This document shows, piece by piece, positions 16,398-23,805 of a stretch of 64,000 nt of DNA; within the stretch, counting starts at the first letter, position 1, and every line of letters starts with the position of its first letter. This DNA is from JAXGZG01 sp040771825 (GTDB lineage Bacteria > Bacillota > Sulfobacillia > Fermentithermobacillales > Fermentithermobacillaceae). Made by a program: the position numbers and the translations under genes. The stretch lies in the NCBI GenBank assembly GCA_040771825.1, contig JAXGZG010000001.1, forward strand, positions 496,001 through 560,000, read 5' to 3'. Below the pieces are notes generated by a model, which saw only the letters and a program-made list of their open reading frames with translations, was not told where the DNA came from and searched no databases.

Positions 16398-17741
16398 ATG
16401 GTTCGCGATTCGTTTACTACCCGTCTTGGAGTGATTGCAGCAACTCTCGGTTCTGCCGTTGGGTTGGGCAACATATGGAAATTCCCTTTCCTTACGGGGA
16501 TGAACGGCGGAGCTGCTTTTATCTTGGTGTACCTTCTGTGCACGCTGGTGGTGGGATTGCCCGTGATGATCACCGAACTGGTCATGGGACGCACCGCCAA
16601 GGCAGACGCCATAGGGACCCTGAAGAAACTGGCGCCCGGAAAGCCTTGGTGGCTTGTGGGAGCTTCAGGGATCGTGGCGGCGTTCTTGATCATGGCCTTT
16701 TACACAGAGGTCGTCGGCTGGATCGTTGCGTATGTCTTTAAGGCTGCGTCTGGGGCTATTTCGTCAACCGAACCAGCAGTTACTACGGCGGCTTTCGAGG
16801 CTTTGGTTTCAGATCCCATTAAGTCTCTGTACCTCCAATGGATCGTTTTGGCGTTTGTGGGCATCATCATTGCAGCAGGCGTCTCAAAAGGCATAGAGAA
16901 AGTGACAATGCGCCTAATGCCTGCACTGTTCATTATCCTAATCATTGTCTGCATCAGGAGTCTGACTCTTCCCGGTGCCTCGGAGGGGTTGAGGTTTCTT
17001 ACGCGTCCAGACTTTTCGAAACTGACTTGGCCGACGGTACTAATTGCTATGGGACTTTCATTCTTTAAGCTATCTGTGGGTATGGGCACTATGACAACCT
17101 ACGGAAGCTACTTCGGGAATGATCAGGACATTCCCGGGACCGCAATCAGAGTAATGCTTTCCGACGTCCTGGTTTCTGTGCTATGCGGCATTGCCATTTT
17201 CCCTGCAGTGTTCGCTTTCGGATTCCAAGCCGATTCAGGCCCCGGTCTCCTATTCATAACAATTCCCGCAGTGTTCAGCTCAATGCCTCTAGGGCAAATC
17301 CTCATGCCTCTGTTTTTTATCTTGGCAGGTATCGCGGCCACAGGAGCCATGCTTTCTTTGTACGAAGTTCCCGTAGCTTACCTTGAAGGTACCCACAGGT
17401 GGTCACGAAAAAATGCGTCGCTGGTCACCTTCATCGCTTTGGCTTTGATCGGGTCGACCGCCGCGCTATCTAATAGCGCCATGGCCGGTGTTAAGGTGTT
17501 TGGGATGACTCCCTTTGATCTCTTTGATTTCCTCACGTCAAACATTCTGCTGCCTGTGGGCGGCTTGTTCCTGACAGTTTTCTTGGGATGGTTCTGGGGA
17601 TGGAAAGACGTCAAGAAAGGCCTTTCTAACGACGGGACGCTAAGTAATGAGCGTTTGATCAAGGTGTTCGGCGTAATCGTGCGGTTTGTCACTCCGGTTT
17701 TGGTTCTGCTGGTTCTTCTAAACGGGCTAGGCGTTGTGTAG
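16398..17741 (+). CDS. Neurotransmitter:sodium symporter (NSS/SNF) family transporter
   Basis: The 447-residue protein begins with the NSS signature (TTRLGVIAATLGSAVGLGNIW, split here as TTRLG and GSAVGLGNIW). The unwound first helix of this type binds Na+ and the amino acid carboxylate. Eleven or so membrane segments follow, including KGIEK between TM5 and TM6. Bacterial relatives such as LeuT, MhsT and TnaT take up amino acids with Na+; the exact substrate cannot be read. The ATG at 16398 follows AAGGAGGA by 7 nt. It is a single-gene unit with its own promoter, leader and terminator. Confidence 0.93.
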   Translation: MVRDSFTTRLGVIAATLGSAVGLGNIWKFPFLTGMNGGAAFILVYLLCTLVVGLPVMITELVMGRTAKADAIGTLKKLAPGKPWWLVGASGIVAAFLIMAFYTEVVGWIVAYVFKAASGAISSTEPAVTTAAFEALVSDPIKSLYLQWIVLAFVGIIIAAGVSKGIEKVTMRLMPALFIILIIVCIRSLTLPGASEGLRFLTRPDFSKLTWPTVLIAMGLSFFKLSVGMGTMTTYGSYFGNDQDIPGTAIRVMLSDVLVSVLCGIAIFPAVFAFGFQADSGPGLLFITIPAVFSSMPLGQILMPLFFILAGIAATGAMLSLYEVPVAYLEGTHRWSRKNASLVTFIALALIGSTAALSNSAMAGVKVFGMTPFDLFDFLTSNILLPVGGLFLTVFLGWFWGWKDVKKGLSNDGTLSNERLIKVFGVIVRFVTPVLVLLVLLNGLGVV

Positions 17742-17762
17742 GGGAAGCCTAGTTTGTCTTGG

Positions 17763-17800
17763 CAAAAGCGGTGGCATGCGTCCACCGCTTTTGCTTTGTG
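17763..17800 (+). terminator. Intrinsic terminator of the NSS gene
   Basis: A 12-bp perfect stem CAAAAGCGGTGG (17763-17774) with its complement (17782-17793) and a 7-nt loop is followed by CTTTGTG. The A-rich base of the stem also gives a T-run in the stem end. Confidence 0.85.
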
Positions 17801-17909
17801 CGGTTCTATGGATCTTGGCGAGATGCTTGTGGCAGCAAAGATGGGAGCATGGGAAGAAGGACATTGTTGGCCTTCCAACGAATATAATGTCACCAAGTGA
17901 AAGGACATG

Positions 17910-17918
17910 TGTTATACT
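17910..17918 (+). promoter_or_regulatory. Possible extended -10 promoter of the CNNM operon
   Basis: TGTTATACT at 17910-17918 is an extended -10 element about 40 nt before the GTG of the first CNNM gene. The -35 region is weak. Confidence 0.35.
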
Positions 17919-17956
17919 CTCTTGTGTTTTTGAAACCCTATGGAAGGTGATGGTGA

Positions 17957-19234
17957 GTGGACGACCCCGGCGGTAGTACGTACTTGTTGGGAATCATCTG
18001 TCTCATGCTGTCGGCTGTCTTTTCCGGTTCTGAGAGTGTCCTTTTCTCGTCCGACTACATCAGGTTGAAGAGTAGGTATGCCGGTCACAAAACTTTACGC
18101 CGCGTCTTGGGGCTCAAGGAGAGTCCACAGGCGGTTCTGTCTGGTCTCCTTTTAGGAAACACTCTAGTAAACATCGTATTTGCCTCAGTAGTCTCAAGTA
18201 TCGCTGTGGCGCTTTTGAACATTTCCAGGGACTTAGTGGATCTGGTTTCCACTCTTGCAGGCACTCTGCTTCTTATCCTGTTTGGAGAGATCACTCCGAA
18301 ACTCATTGGGACCGCCAATCCGGAATTGCTTCTAATGAGGGCTTCCCCTTGGCTGCGTGGTATGGGCGTTTTCATGAAGCCTGTATCTGTTCCCCTCCAA
18401 AAGGTGAGTCTGTTTTTCTCATCTCGTCTTCCAGACGTTGGGTCAATGACTGAGGAACTGAACGAGGCCAGACTTCTGGCGGCTGTGGATTTTGGGGAGA
18501 CTTCGGGCGCCATACGGAACGACGAAAAGGAGATGATCCACGGCGTCATCGATAGCCGGGAACTTGACGTCACCGACGTGATGGTGCCGCGGCCTGATAT
18601 GGTGGCCATGCAAGAGGATAGAAGTGCGGCAGAAGGTTTGGACCTCATGCTCAGATACGGGTTTTCCCGGATCCCGGTTTTCCGGGACACCCGAGATAAC
18701 ATTACCGGCATCGTCAATATTAAGGACCTCATGGGATTGGTGGGGACATCCGATTTGTCAGAGAATCCCCTGAAAGCGTTCGCAATGCCCCCTTACTTCG
18801 TGCCTGCAACGAAAAACGTTCGGAGACTCCTCGAAGAAATGAAGTCGGCAGGTATTCATATGAGCATCGTTGTTGACGAGTTCGATGGAGTATCAGGGTT
18901 GGTTACTCTAGAGGACCTGGTAGAGGAGATAGTAGGCGAAATTCGGGACGAATTTGATGCCCGCGAGGTGGGGCCTGTCCCTGTGGGGGACGGGTGGGAA
19001 GTGCCGGGCCGTATGAGCCTGGCAGACCTGGAAGGCAGCACCGGCATCGTCATCGACATGGAGGACTGCGGCTCCGTGGCGGGTGTGGTCATGCGGTGTC
19101 TGGATAGAGTGCCTGTACCAGGAGACGCGGTGAAGTTAGAGCATCTAGGTATTCATATGGAAGTTAAAGACGCCGATGGCCCTCGGGTCCGAAAGGTCTT
19201 GATTAGCAGAGAAAAGGGAGAGAGTCAGGAGTAA
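17957..19234 (+). CDS. HlyC/CorC (CNNM) family transporter with CBS pair and CorC domain
   Basis: The 425-residue protein has an N-terminal CNNM membrane domain (about 1-190, FSGSESVLFSS and LFGEITPKLIG). A CBS pair follows (about 200-330, VMVPRPDM and SIVVDEFDGVSGLVTLEDLVEEI), then a C-terminal CorC_HlyC domain (about 335-415). Family members export or regulate Mg2+/Co2+. The GTG start lies 9 nt after GGAAGG. It overlaps no gene but ends 1 nt before a second CNNM gene, so the pair is translationally coupled. Confidence 0.92.
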   Translation: MDDPGGSTYLLGIICLMLSAVFSGSESVLFSSDYIRLKSRYAGHKTLRRVLGLKESPQAVLSGLLLGNTLVNIVFASVVSSIAVALLNISRDLVDLVSTLAGTLLLILFGEITPKLIGTANPELLLMRASPWLRGMGVFMKPVSVPLQKVSLFFSSRLPDVGSMTEELNEARLLAAVDFGETSGAIRNDEKEMIHGVIDSRELDVTDVMVPRPDMVAMQEDRSAAEGLDLMLRYGFSRIPVFRDTRDNITGIVNIKDLMGLVGTSDLSENPLKAFAMPPYFVPATKNVRRLLEEMKSAGIHMSIVVDEFDGVSGLVTLEDLVEEIVGEIRDEFDAREVGPVPVGDGWEVPGRMSLADLEGSTGIVIDMEDCGSVAGVVMRCLDRVPVPGDAVKLEHLGIHMEVKDADGPRVRKVLISREKGESQE

Positions 19235-19235
19235 G

Positions 19236-20417
19236 ATGGATACTGACGTACCATTATTAGCGGTTGGGATTCGCACTGCCGTCTTCATTTTCTCGTTTCT
19301 GGCAATAGGTTTCTTCTCTGGTTCTGAGACTGCGTTCTTGGGGATGGATGTCTGGGCCGTTAACGGTCTAGCATCCCTAGGTAACCGGCGGGCAAACATC
19401 CTTAAGTCGCTTTTTGAGTCCAAGGAGACAACTTTAGCGGCCCTCCTAGTGGGGACCAACATTTTCACCGTGCTGGCTTCAGTCATGGGGGTGTCTATCG
19501 CCGCCCTCGGCGGTTTTCGAGGCAGAGCCGCCATGGTATCAGTTCCCTTATTCATAACGATTCTGGTGTTCGTGTTCTCAGAACTCGTGCCAAAGAGCTA
19601 CGCCGCAGAGAAGCCAACCGAGACGGCTCTCGCCGCAGCTTTCTTGCTGTCGGTAGCGGTCCGCTGGCTGAAACCCGTGGCACAGGTGGCCGTCGGACTG
19701 CCTGTTCTATTCTCCAAGTTAATTGCCCCCAAAGCTGACACGATCCCTTCGGTCACCGACGGCGCTGTTAGGGCGGCTGTAGACCTTGCGGGCAGCACCA
19801 GCTACTCCTCCAAAGAGGATAGTGACGTTATATACGGGGTTTTGGATTCGTCAGATACTCGTCTGGGCGAAATCATGGTGCCTCTAGCCAAGGCGACTAC
19901 TTTCGCACCAAGCACCACTTTGGGAGAAGCGCTGGACAGCTTCAAAACCCACCGTTTCAGCAGGGTTCCGGTCCTAGATAAGAAGACGGGCCACGTGCTT
20001 GGGGTAGTCTACATGAAAGATGTAGTGAGGGAGATCATCCAGGTCGCGAACCCAGCGGATACGGGGATAGCCGCCACGAGCACGGCTATGGGCAGAGATC
20101 GGGCTGGGGCTGCGTCCTCTGTGGCGGCGGGCTCTGGGGCCACGGTGCTGAAGGTAGCTCGGAAGGCTTTCGTCGCTGACATAGGCCAGAACGTCCTGGA
20201 TCTCTTGGCCAGGATGCGGAAAAATCGGGTTCACTTTGCCGTGGTGGTTCACAGCGGCAAGCCTGTGGGTATCGTGACTATCGAGGATCTTATAGAGGAG
20301 ATTCTGGGGGATATCCCCGAAGACTCAATGGTCAGGATGAAGGAGTATAGGGGCCTTGCGCTGGAGGATGACCCATCATCTGACACTGCCCTAGGGTGCG
20401 GAGACTTGGCAGGGTAG
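19236..20417 (+). CDS. HlyC/CorC (CNNM) family protein without the CorC C-terminal domain
   Basis: The 393-residue protein has the CNNM membrane domain (FFSGSETAFLG, FSELVPKSYA) and a CBS pair (EIMVPLAKATTFAP, GKPVGIVTIEDLIEEILGDI). An Ala/Gly-rich insert (about 275-300) splits the two CBS motifs. Unlike its upstream neighbour it lacks the CorC_HlyC domain and ends about 40 residues after the second CBS. Tandem CNNM genes may act as heterodimers; that is inference. The last codons run into an 11-bp tandem repeat tract. Confidence 0.9.
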   Translation: MDTDVPLLAVGIRTAVFIFSFLAIGFFSGSETAFLGMDVWAVNGLASLGNRRANILKSLFESKETTLAALLVGTNIFTVLASVMGVSIAALGGFRGRAAMVSVPLFITILVFVFSELVPKSYAAEKPTETALAAAFLLSVAVRWLKPVAQVAVGLPVLFSKLIAPKADTIPSVTDGAVRAAVDLAGSTSYSSKEDSDVIYGVLDSSDTRLGEIMVPLAKATTFAPSTTLGEALDSFKTHRFSRVPVLDKKTGHVLGVVYMKDVVREIIQVANPADTGIAATSTAMGRDRAGAASSVAAGSGATVLKVARKAFVADIGQNVLDLLARMRKNRVHFAVVVHSGKPVGIVTIEDLIEEILGDIPEDSMVRMKEYRGLALEDDPSSDTALGCGDLAG

Positions 20418-20466
20418 CCGACGGGTAGCCGACGGGTGGCTGATGGGCAGCTGACGGGCGGCTGAC
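20412..20466 (+). repeat. Five 11-bp imperfect tandem repeats
   Basis: Units GGGTAGCCGAC (20412-20422 and 20423-20433), GGGTGGCTGAT, GGGCAGCTGAC and GGGCGGCTGAC run head to tail. The first unit contains the stop codon of the second CNNM gene, and the tract ends just before the ATG at 20468 of the next gene. It probably arose by slippage and could vary in copy number. Confidence 0.85.
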
Positions 20467-20467
20467 A

Positions 20468-21487
20468 ATGGTGCCGATTGCGGCGGGAAAGGCGGCTAGT
20501 GATATGGGGAACTGTGACAACGCCAAAGTGGCAAAGGTTTTCGAGGATGATCTCTTGTCTCTTTACAGGATAACGCTGCCGCCTCCCATACCGGGATACC
20601 GCGACTTCCTAACTCCCTGGTTACTCAGAGAGAGGGCAGGTAGAGCTTTCGTGGTGGATGTTGGCCCAAGAAGCACTCTGCCATTTCTGGTGTCGAGCCT
20701 CAAAGACATTGGAGTCGATCGGGTTGACTATGCGCTTTTCACTCACGTGCACATAGACCACTCGGGCGGGCTTGCCGATTTCCTGACCGAGTATCCGGAG
20801 GCCAAGGTCATTGCCCACCCCAGAGGGCTGCCCCATTTGGTGGACCCCTCAAGGCTCTGGAAGGGCAGTCTTCAAACCCTTGGGGAAGACGTGGCTCGAG
20901 CATATGGCGAGGTTCTGTCTGTCTCTGAGGTGAGCGTCCTGAGAACACCTTTAGATGTTGAAGGTCTGTCGACTATCGATACTCCGGGTCATGCCTCTCA
21001 TCACCAGTCCTACCTGTACTTTTCTGGCGGGAAGCGCATTCTGTTTGCGGGTGAGGCGGCAGGGGTTTACTACCCGACCGAGTATTTCCTGGAAATGCCC
21101 AGCAATCATTGCGCTGCCAAGAGAGGGGCAGTTGATTTCTATCTGAGACCTGCAACTCCTCCCAGGTTCTTCTGCGATATGACCATGGAGTCCATTCAGA
21201 AGATACGAGAGGCCAGATCGGATCTGGTGTGCTCCGGTCACTACGGGTATTCGTGGGATTCGGATGGGCTCATGTGTTCTGCACAAAAGCAGCTAGCTCG
21301 CTGGCGCGAGGTTCTATCTTGGGTCGTGAGCGGGGGGTTGGGGCCGGAAATCGGCGTCTCTCGCCTCTTGGAGGAGGATCCACTCCTGGACAAGTTCCGC
21401 TTGTTTCCTGAGGATGTCCGGCAAAGGGAACTGTACTTTCTCCGCAATAGTGTCCTTGGGTTCATGGGGTATCTTTCGGCGGATTAG
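20468..21487 (+). CDS. Metallo-beta-lactamase-fold hydrolase
   Basis: The 339-residue protein has the MBL metal motif THVHIDHSGG, a following DTPGHASHHQSY and FAGEAAGVYY, as in glyoxalase II-like hydrolases that bind two metals. The C-terminal part (about 225-339) has SGHYGY and is helical. The substrate is unknown. No good ribosome binding site precedes the ATG at 20468; the ATG at 20504 has GGAAAGG 11 nt upstream and may be the true start, giving 327 residues. It follows the CNNM operon after 50 nt. Confidence 0.85.
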   Translation: MVPIAAGKAASDMGNCDNAKVAKVFEDDLLSLYRITLPPPIPGYRDFLTPWLLRERAGRAFVVDVGPRSTLPFLVSSLKDIGVDRVDYALFTHVHIDHSGGLADFLTEYPEAKVIAHPRGLPHLVDPSRLWKGSLQTLGEDVARAYGEVLSVSEVSVLRTPLDVEGLSTIDTPGHASHHQSYLYFSGGKRILFAGEAAGVYYPTEYFLEMPSNHCAAKRGAVDFYLRPATPPRFFCDMTMESIQKIREARSDLVCSGHYGYSWDSDGLMCSAQKQLARWREVLSWVVSGGLGPEIGVSRLLEEDPLLDKFRLFPEDVRQRELYFLRNSVLGFMGYLSAD

Positions 21488-21495
21488 GGGTTTGT

Positions 21496-22083
21496 CTAGC
21501 GCAGCATGGCTTTTCTCTTGGCCTTTCTAATTAGGTTCTTGGCATCGTGGGCGGGTGTTTTGCCCTTTGCCAAACTTGCCAAGAGGAACGAATCTAGGGT
21601 CACGAGGAATTCCCCTTCTTTGGCCAATTCTATGCGGACGTCCGGTCTCTTCAAGGGCACATCGAAGAATGTCCCGTTCAGGTTCACGAGAAGTCTGAAA
21701 GCCCTCAGAAACATGTCCGGTTCGGAAGGGAAATTGGTCTTGAGTCGCAATCTCAAGCGGTCGCCAATCTCCACCCCAGTCACAGTCGGCTTGGCAGGGG
21801 GGATGATCGGGCTGGGGCTGGGCTCCTTGCCTGAGTCGTCAGACTCCCTGTTTGGGGAGATGAACTCCGCAGCACACGAGGCGGGCCGATTGGCCCCGTG
21901 GTGAGATTCCCTTCCCGTTGCGGTGATTCTCTTTCCGGCAGGTATGACGCTGCTGAGTGAGAAGGTATCTCGCCCCCTTGTGCCATCCAGTGGCACCCCG
22001 TTTCTCTCAAACTGAACTTCAATGGAAGAACCAACCGCCACTCTCATGCTGGTGACGCACATCACATCGCACCCAATGATCAT
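21496..22083 (-). CDS. Hypothetical protein
   Basis: The 195-residue product is not one I recognise. The N-terminal 50 residues look beta-rich (MRVAVGSSIEVQFERNG), then a Pro/Ser-rich linker (about 75-105), a beta-rich central part (RLRLRLKTNF, VRIELAKEGEFLVTL) and a basic tail RKAKRKAMLR. No signal peptide or membrane segment is seen. A GGGAGG ribosome binding site precedes the ATG. It lies downstream of the asparagine synthetase gene on the same strand with a 149-nt gap, and converges on the MBL gene with a gap of only 8 nt. Confidence 0.6.
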   Translation of the reverse strand: MIIGCDVMCVTSMRVAVGSSIEVQFERNGVPLDGTRGRDTFSLSSVIPAGKRITATGRESHHGANRPASCAAEFISPNRESDDSGKEPSPSPIIPPAKPTVTGVEIGDRLRLRLKTNFPSEPDMFLRAFRLLVNLNGTFFDVPLKRPDVRIELAKEGEFLVTLDSFLLASLAKGKTPAHDAKNLIRKAKRKAMLR

Positions 22084-22232
22084 CCTGAGTCCCTCCCCGA
22101 GGTTAGCCCGAATCTCGGATGGCTCTTAATGATATGGGGAGGGCGGCCAGTTTGTGCTGGTTACATTATGCGTTATGGGCGGTGAACAGGCCGCGGATGA
22201 CACCCCGCCCTCATCTGCCGCATCTAGCCCAT

Positions 22233-23189
22233 CTACATTGCCACTTGTCCCGGAGTTTTGGGAAACGCTCTTACCAGGCCGATATCCTTGACTCCTGCCA
22301 GATAGCGCACGAGTCGTTCCACTCCGATACCAAACCCGCTGGTGGGTTGAAGGTCAGGTCCCGCCATGCTTAGGAATTCCTCAAAACCTTCGGGCTCCAG
22401 GTCTCTCTCAAGCACTTTTCGCCTAATGGTCGCGGCTTCATACTCACGCTCGCCGCCGGAGATGGCTTCCCCGAAACCTTCCGGGTATATCAAGTCCATG
22501 CTGCGGACCTTGTCCGAACCGGGGGTACCGCGGTAGTAGAACCCTCTGCACGCTCTGGGATAGTCGGTTATCCAGAAGAACCCCCCAACCTCTTGGGACA
22601 CTCTGGATTCTACGGCCTGTGGGAGTTCGTCGCCATAGCGGGTAGGAAGGCCCATCTCTTTGGCTTTAGCGAGAAGGCTTTCGTAGTCATACCGTTTGAA
22701 GGGTGCCTTTGGCACCTCTAGGGATCGCCCGAAAGTAGACAGTAACGATCCGCACTTTGCCAGAACCTCCTGGTGAAGGTTCACTAGCATCCCCTCGGCC
22801 AGACTCATGCTTTGATCGTATGTGCGGTCTGCCTCCTCAAGATCCAACTGACAGAACTCTACCAGGTGTCTTCCGCTGTCTGCATTGTCTTGAGGTTCCA
22901 ATCGGACGTTGGGGGAAAAGGAGTAGATTCTATTGAAGGCGCTAGCCAGAATCTGCTTGTGGAACACCATGGAACTGGTAAGGTAGACCTTCTGGTCGTA
23001 GAGGGAGACGGCGACCCGTTCGGCTCCTCGCAGGCCCGGATCGGTGACTGTAGAGATAATGGGCGGCAGGAATTCCACAAATCCCTGGCTGTTCAGGTGC
23101 TCTCGAAGGATAGCCATAACTTCCTGGCTAAGACGAAAAGCAGACTGCGCGGTTTCCGACCGCAGATAGGATAGGTAATCTTGCGCCAT
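22233..23189 (-). CDS. AsnRS-like asparagine synthetase (class II aminoacyl-tRNA synthetase paralogue)
   Basis: The 318-residue protein is the catalytic core of a class IIb synthetase. It has motif 2 (VRLEPQ then GRHLVEFCQLDLEEA) and motif 3 (GFGIGVERLVRYLAG) but no N-terminal OB-fold anticodon-binding domain. Such truncated AsnRS paralogues are known from archaea, where the Pyrococcus protein makes asparagine from aspartate and ammonia with ATP. The same activity is inferred here. A T-box leader directly upstream, ending 14 nt or so before the ribosome binding site, means that an uncharged tRNA (most likely tRNA-Asn) controls it, which supports the biosynthetic role. A GGAGG site precedes the ATG. 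Confidence 0.85.
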   Translation of the reverse strand: MAQDYLSYLRSETAQSAFRLSQEVMAILREHLNSQGFVEFLPPIISTVTDPGLRGAERVAVSLYDQKVYLTSSMVFHKQILASAFNRIYSFSPNVRLEPQDNADSGRHLVEFCQLDLEEADRTYDQSMSLAEGMLVNLHQEVLAKCGSLLSTFGRSLEVPKAPFKRYDYESLLAKAKEMGLPTRYGDELPQAVESRVSQEVGGFFWITDYPRACRGFYYRGTPGSDKVRSMDLIYPEGFGEAISGGEREYEAATIRRKVLERDLEPEGFEEFLSMAGPDLQPTSGFGIGVERLVRYLAGVKDIGLVRAFPKTPGQVAM

Positions 23190-23528
23190 TTAAAAGACCT
23201 CCAGAAAACAAAATACCCTCGCCCGGTAGGGGCGAGGGGTAATTCGCGGTGCCACCCTATTTGACTACACTTGTGCTGATATCGCTATGTAGCCACCTTT
23301 GCTAAGCACGGGGACACATGATCCCGATGCCTACCTGCTGGTAACGGTGCAGTTCCGTCCACGTCTACTAGCCATGCCTGACTAATACTTTCAGGGGCCC
23401 ATGAGCTTTCGGGTGGAACTCCGGGGGGTTATTGGCCTTGGGGCATCAGATCGGGATCGCACCGTCCCCGACTCTCTTTGCTGTGTTTCCCAGGTTACTG
23501 GTCCCCGTCTTCGATTTCCTCTATTGTT
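23190..23528 (-). promoter_or_regulatory. T-box riboswitch leader
   Basis: The T-box sequence GGGTGGCACCGCG is exact at 23245-23257 (minus strand), followed by the terminator. Upstream are the expected parts of stem I (GGACCAGTAACC, AGAGAG, GGGGACGGTG), a long stem I apex, and the GGACGG...CCGTTAC stem III. The leader is about 335 nt long. It reads the charging state of a tRNA and controls the AsnRS-like synthetase. I could not place the specifier codon with confidence; an Asn codon is expected from the gene. Confidence 0.92.
23203..23240 (-). terminator. T-box terminator hairpin
   Basis: On the minus strand CCTCGCCC and GGGCGAGG form the stem, followed by TATTTTGTTTTC. The left arm overlaps the region next to the T-box sequence, as required for the antiterminator switch. 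Confidence 0.85.
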
Positions 23529-23534
23529 TTCATA

Positions 23535-23563
23535 AGTCTAGCCAAACAGATTGGCGCCGTCAA
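23535..23563 (-). promoter_or_regulatory. Promoter of the T-box-controlled gene
   Basis: Minus-strand TTGACG (23558-23563), 17 nt, then TAGACT (23535-23540). Transcription would begin near 23528, just before stem I of the T-box. Confidence 0.65.
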
Positions 23564-23805
23564 GGCCAAGTGGGGGAACGGCAAGTCTGCAAGTTGGCAA
23601 GTTGGGGAAAGTGTGGCGCGCGGGGGATCCTGTTGCGCGATACTTGCGCAGAAGAAGGTGATCGTTGGCGGCGCGTCTAAGGAAGAGACGCACGGCAATT
23701 CGGAAGCGACAGAAAGGCGATGCGTCGCGTCAAAGCGCGGCGTCGCGTCGCAATGATTGTTGGCGAACTGTTCCCTTACCAGGATCAGCCGGGAGCGGTG
23801 CGGAG

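Noticed and set aside
23665..23805. N-terminal extension of the double permease frame
   Set aside because: It is Arg-rich without hydrophobic character, while the ATG at 23806 leads straight into a signal-anchor segment.
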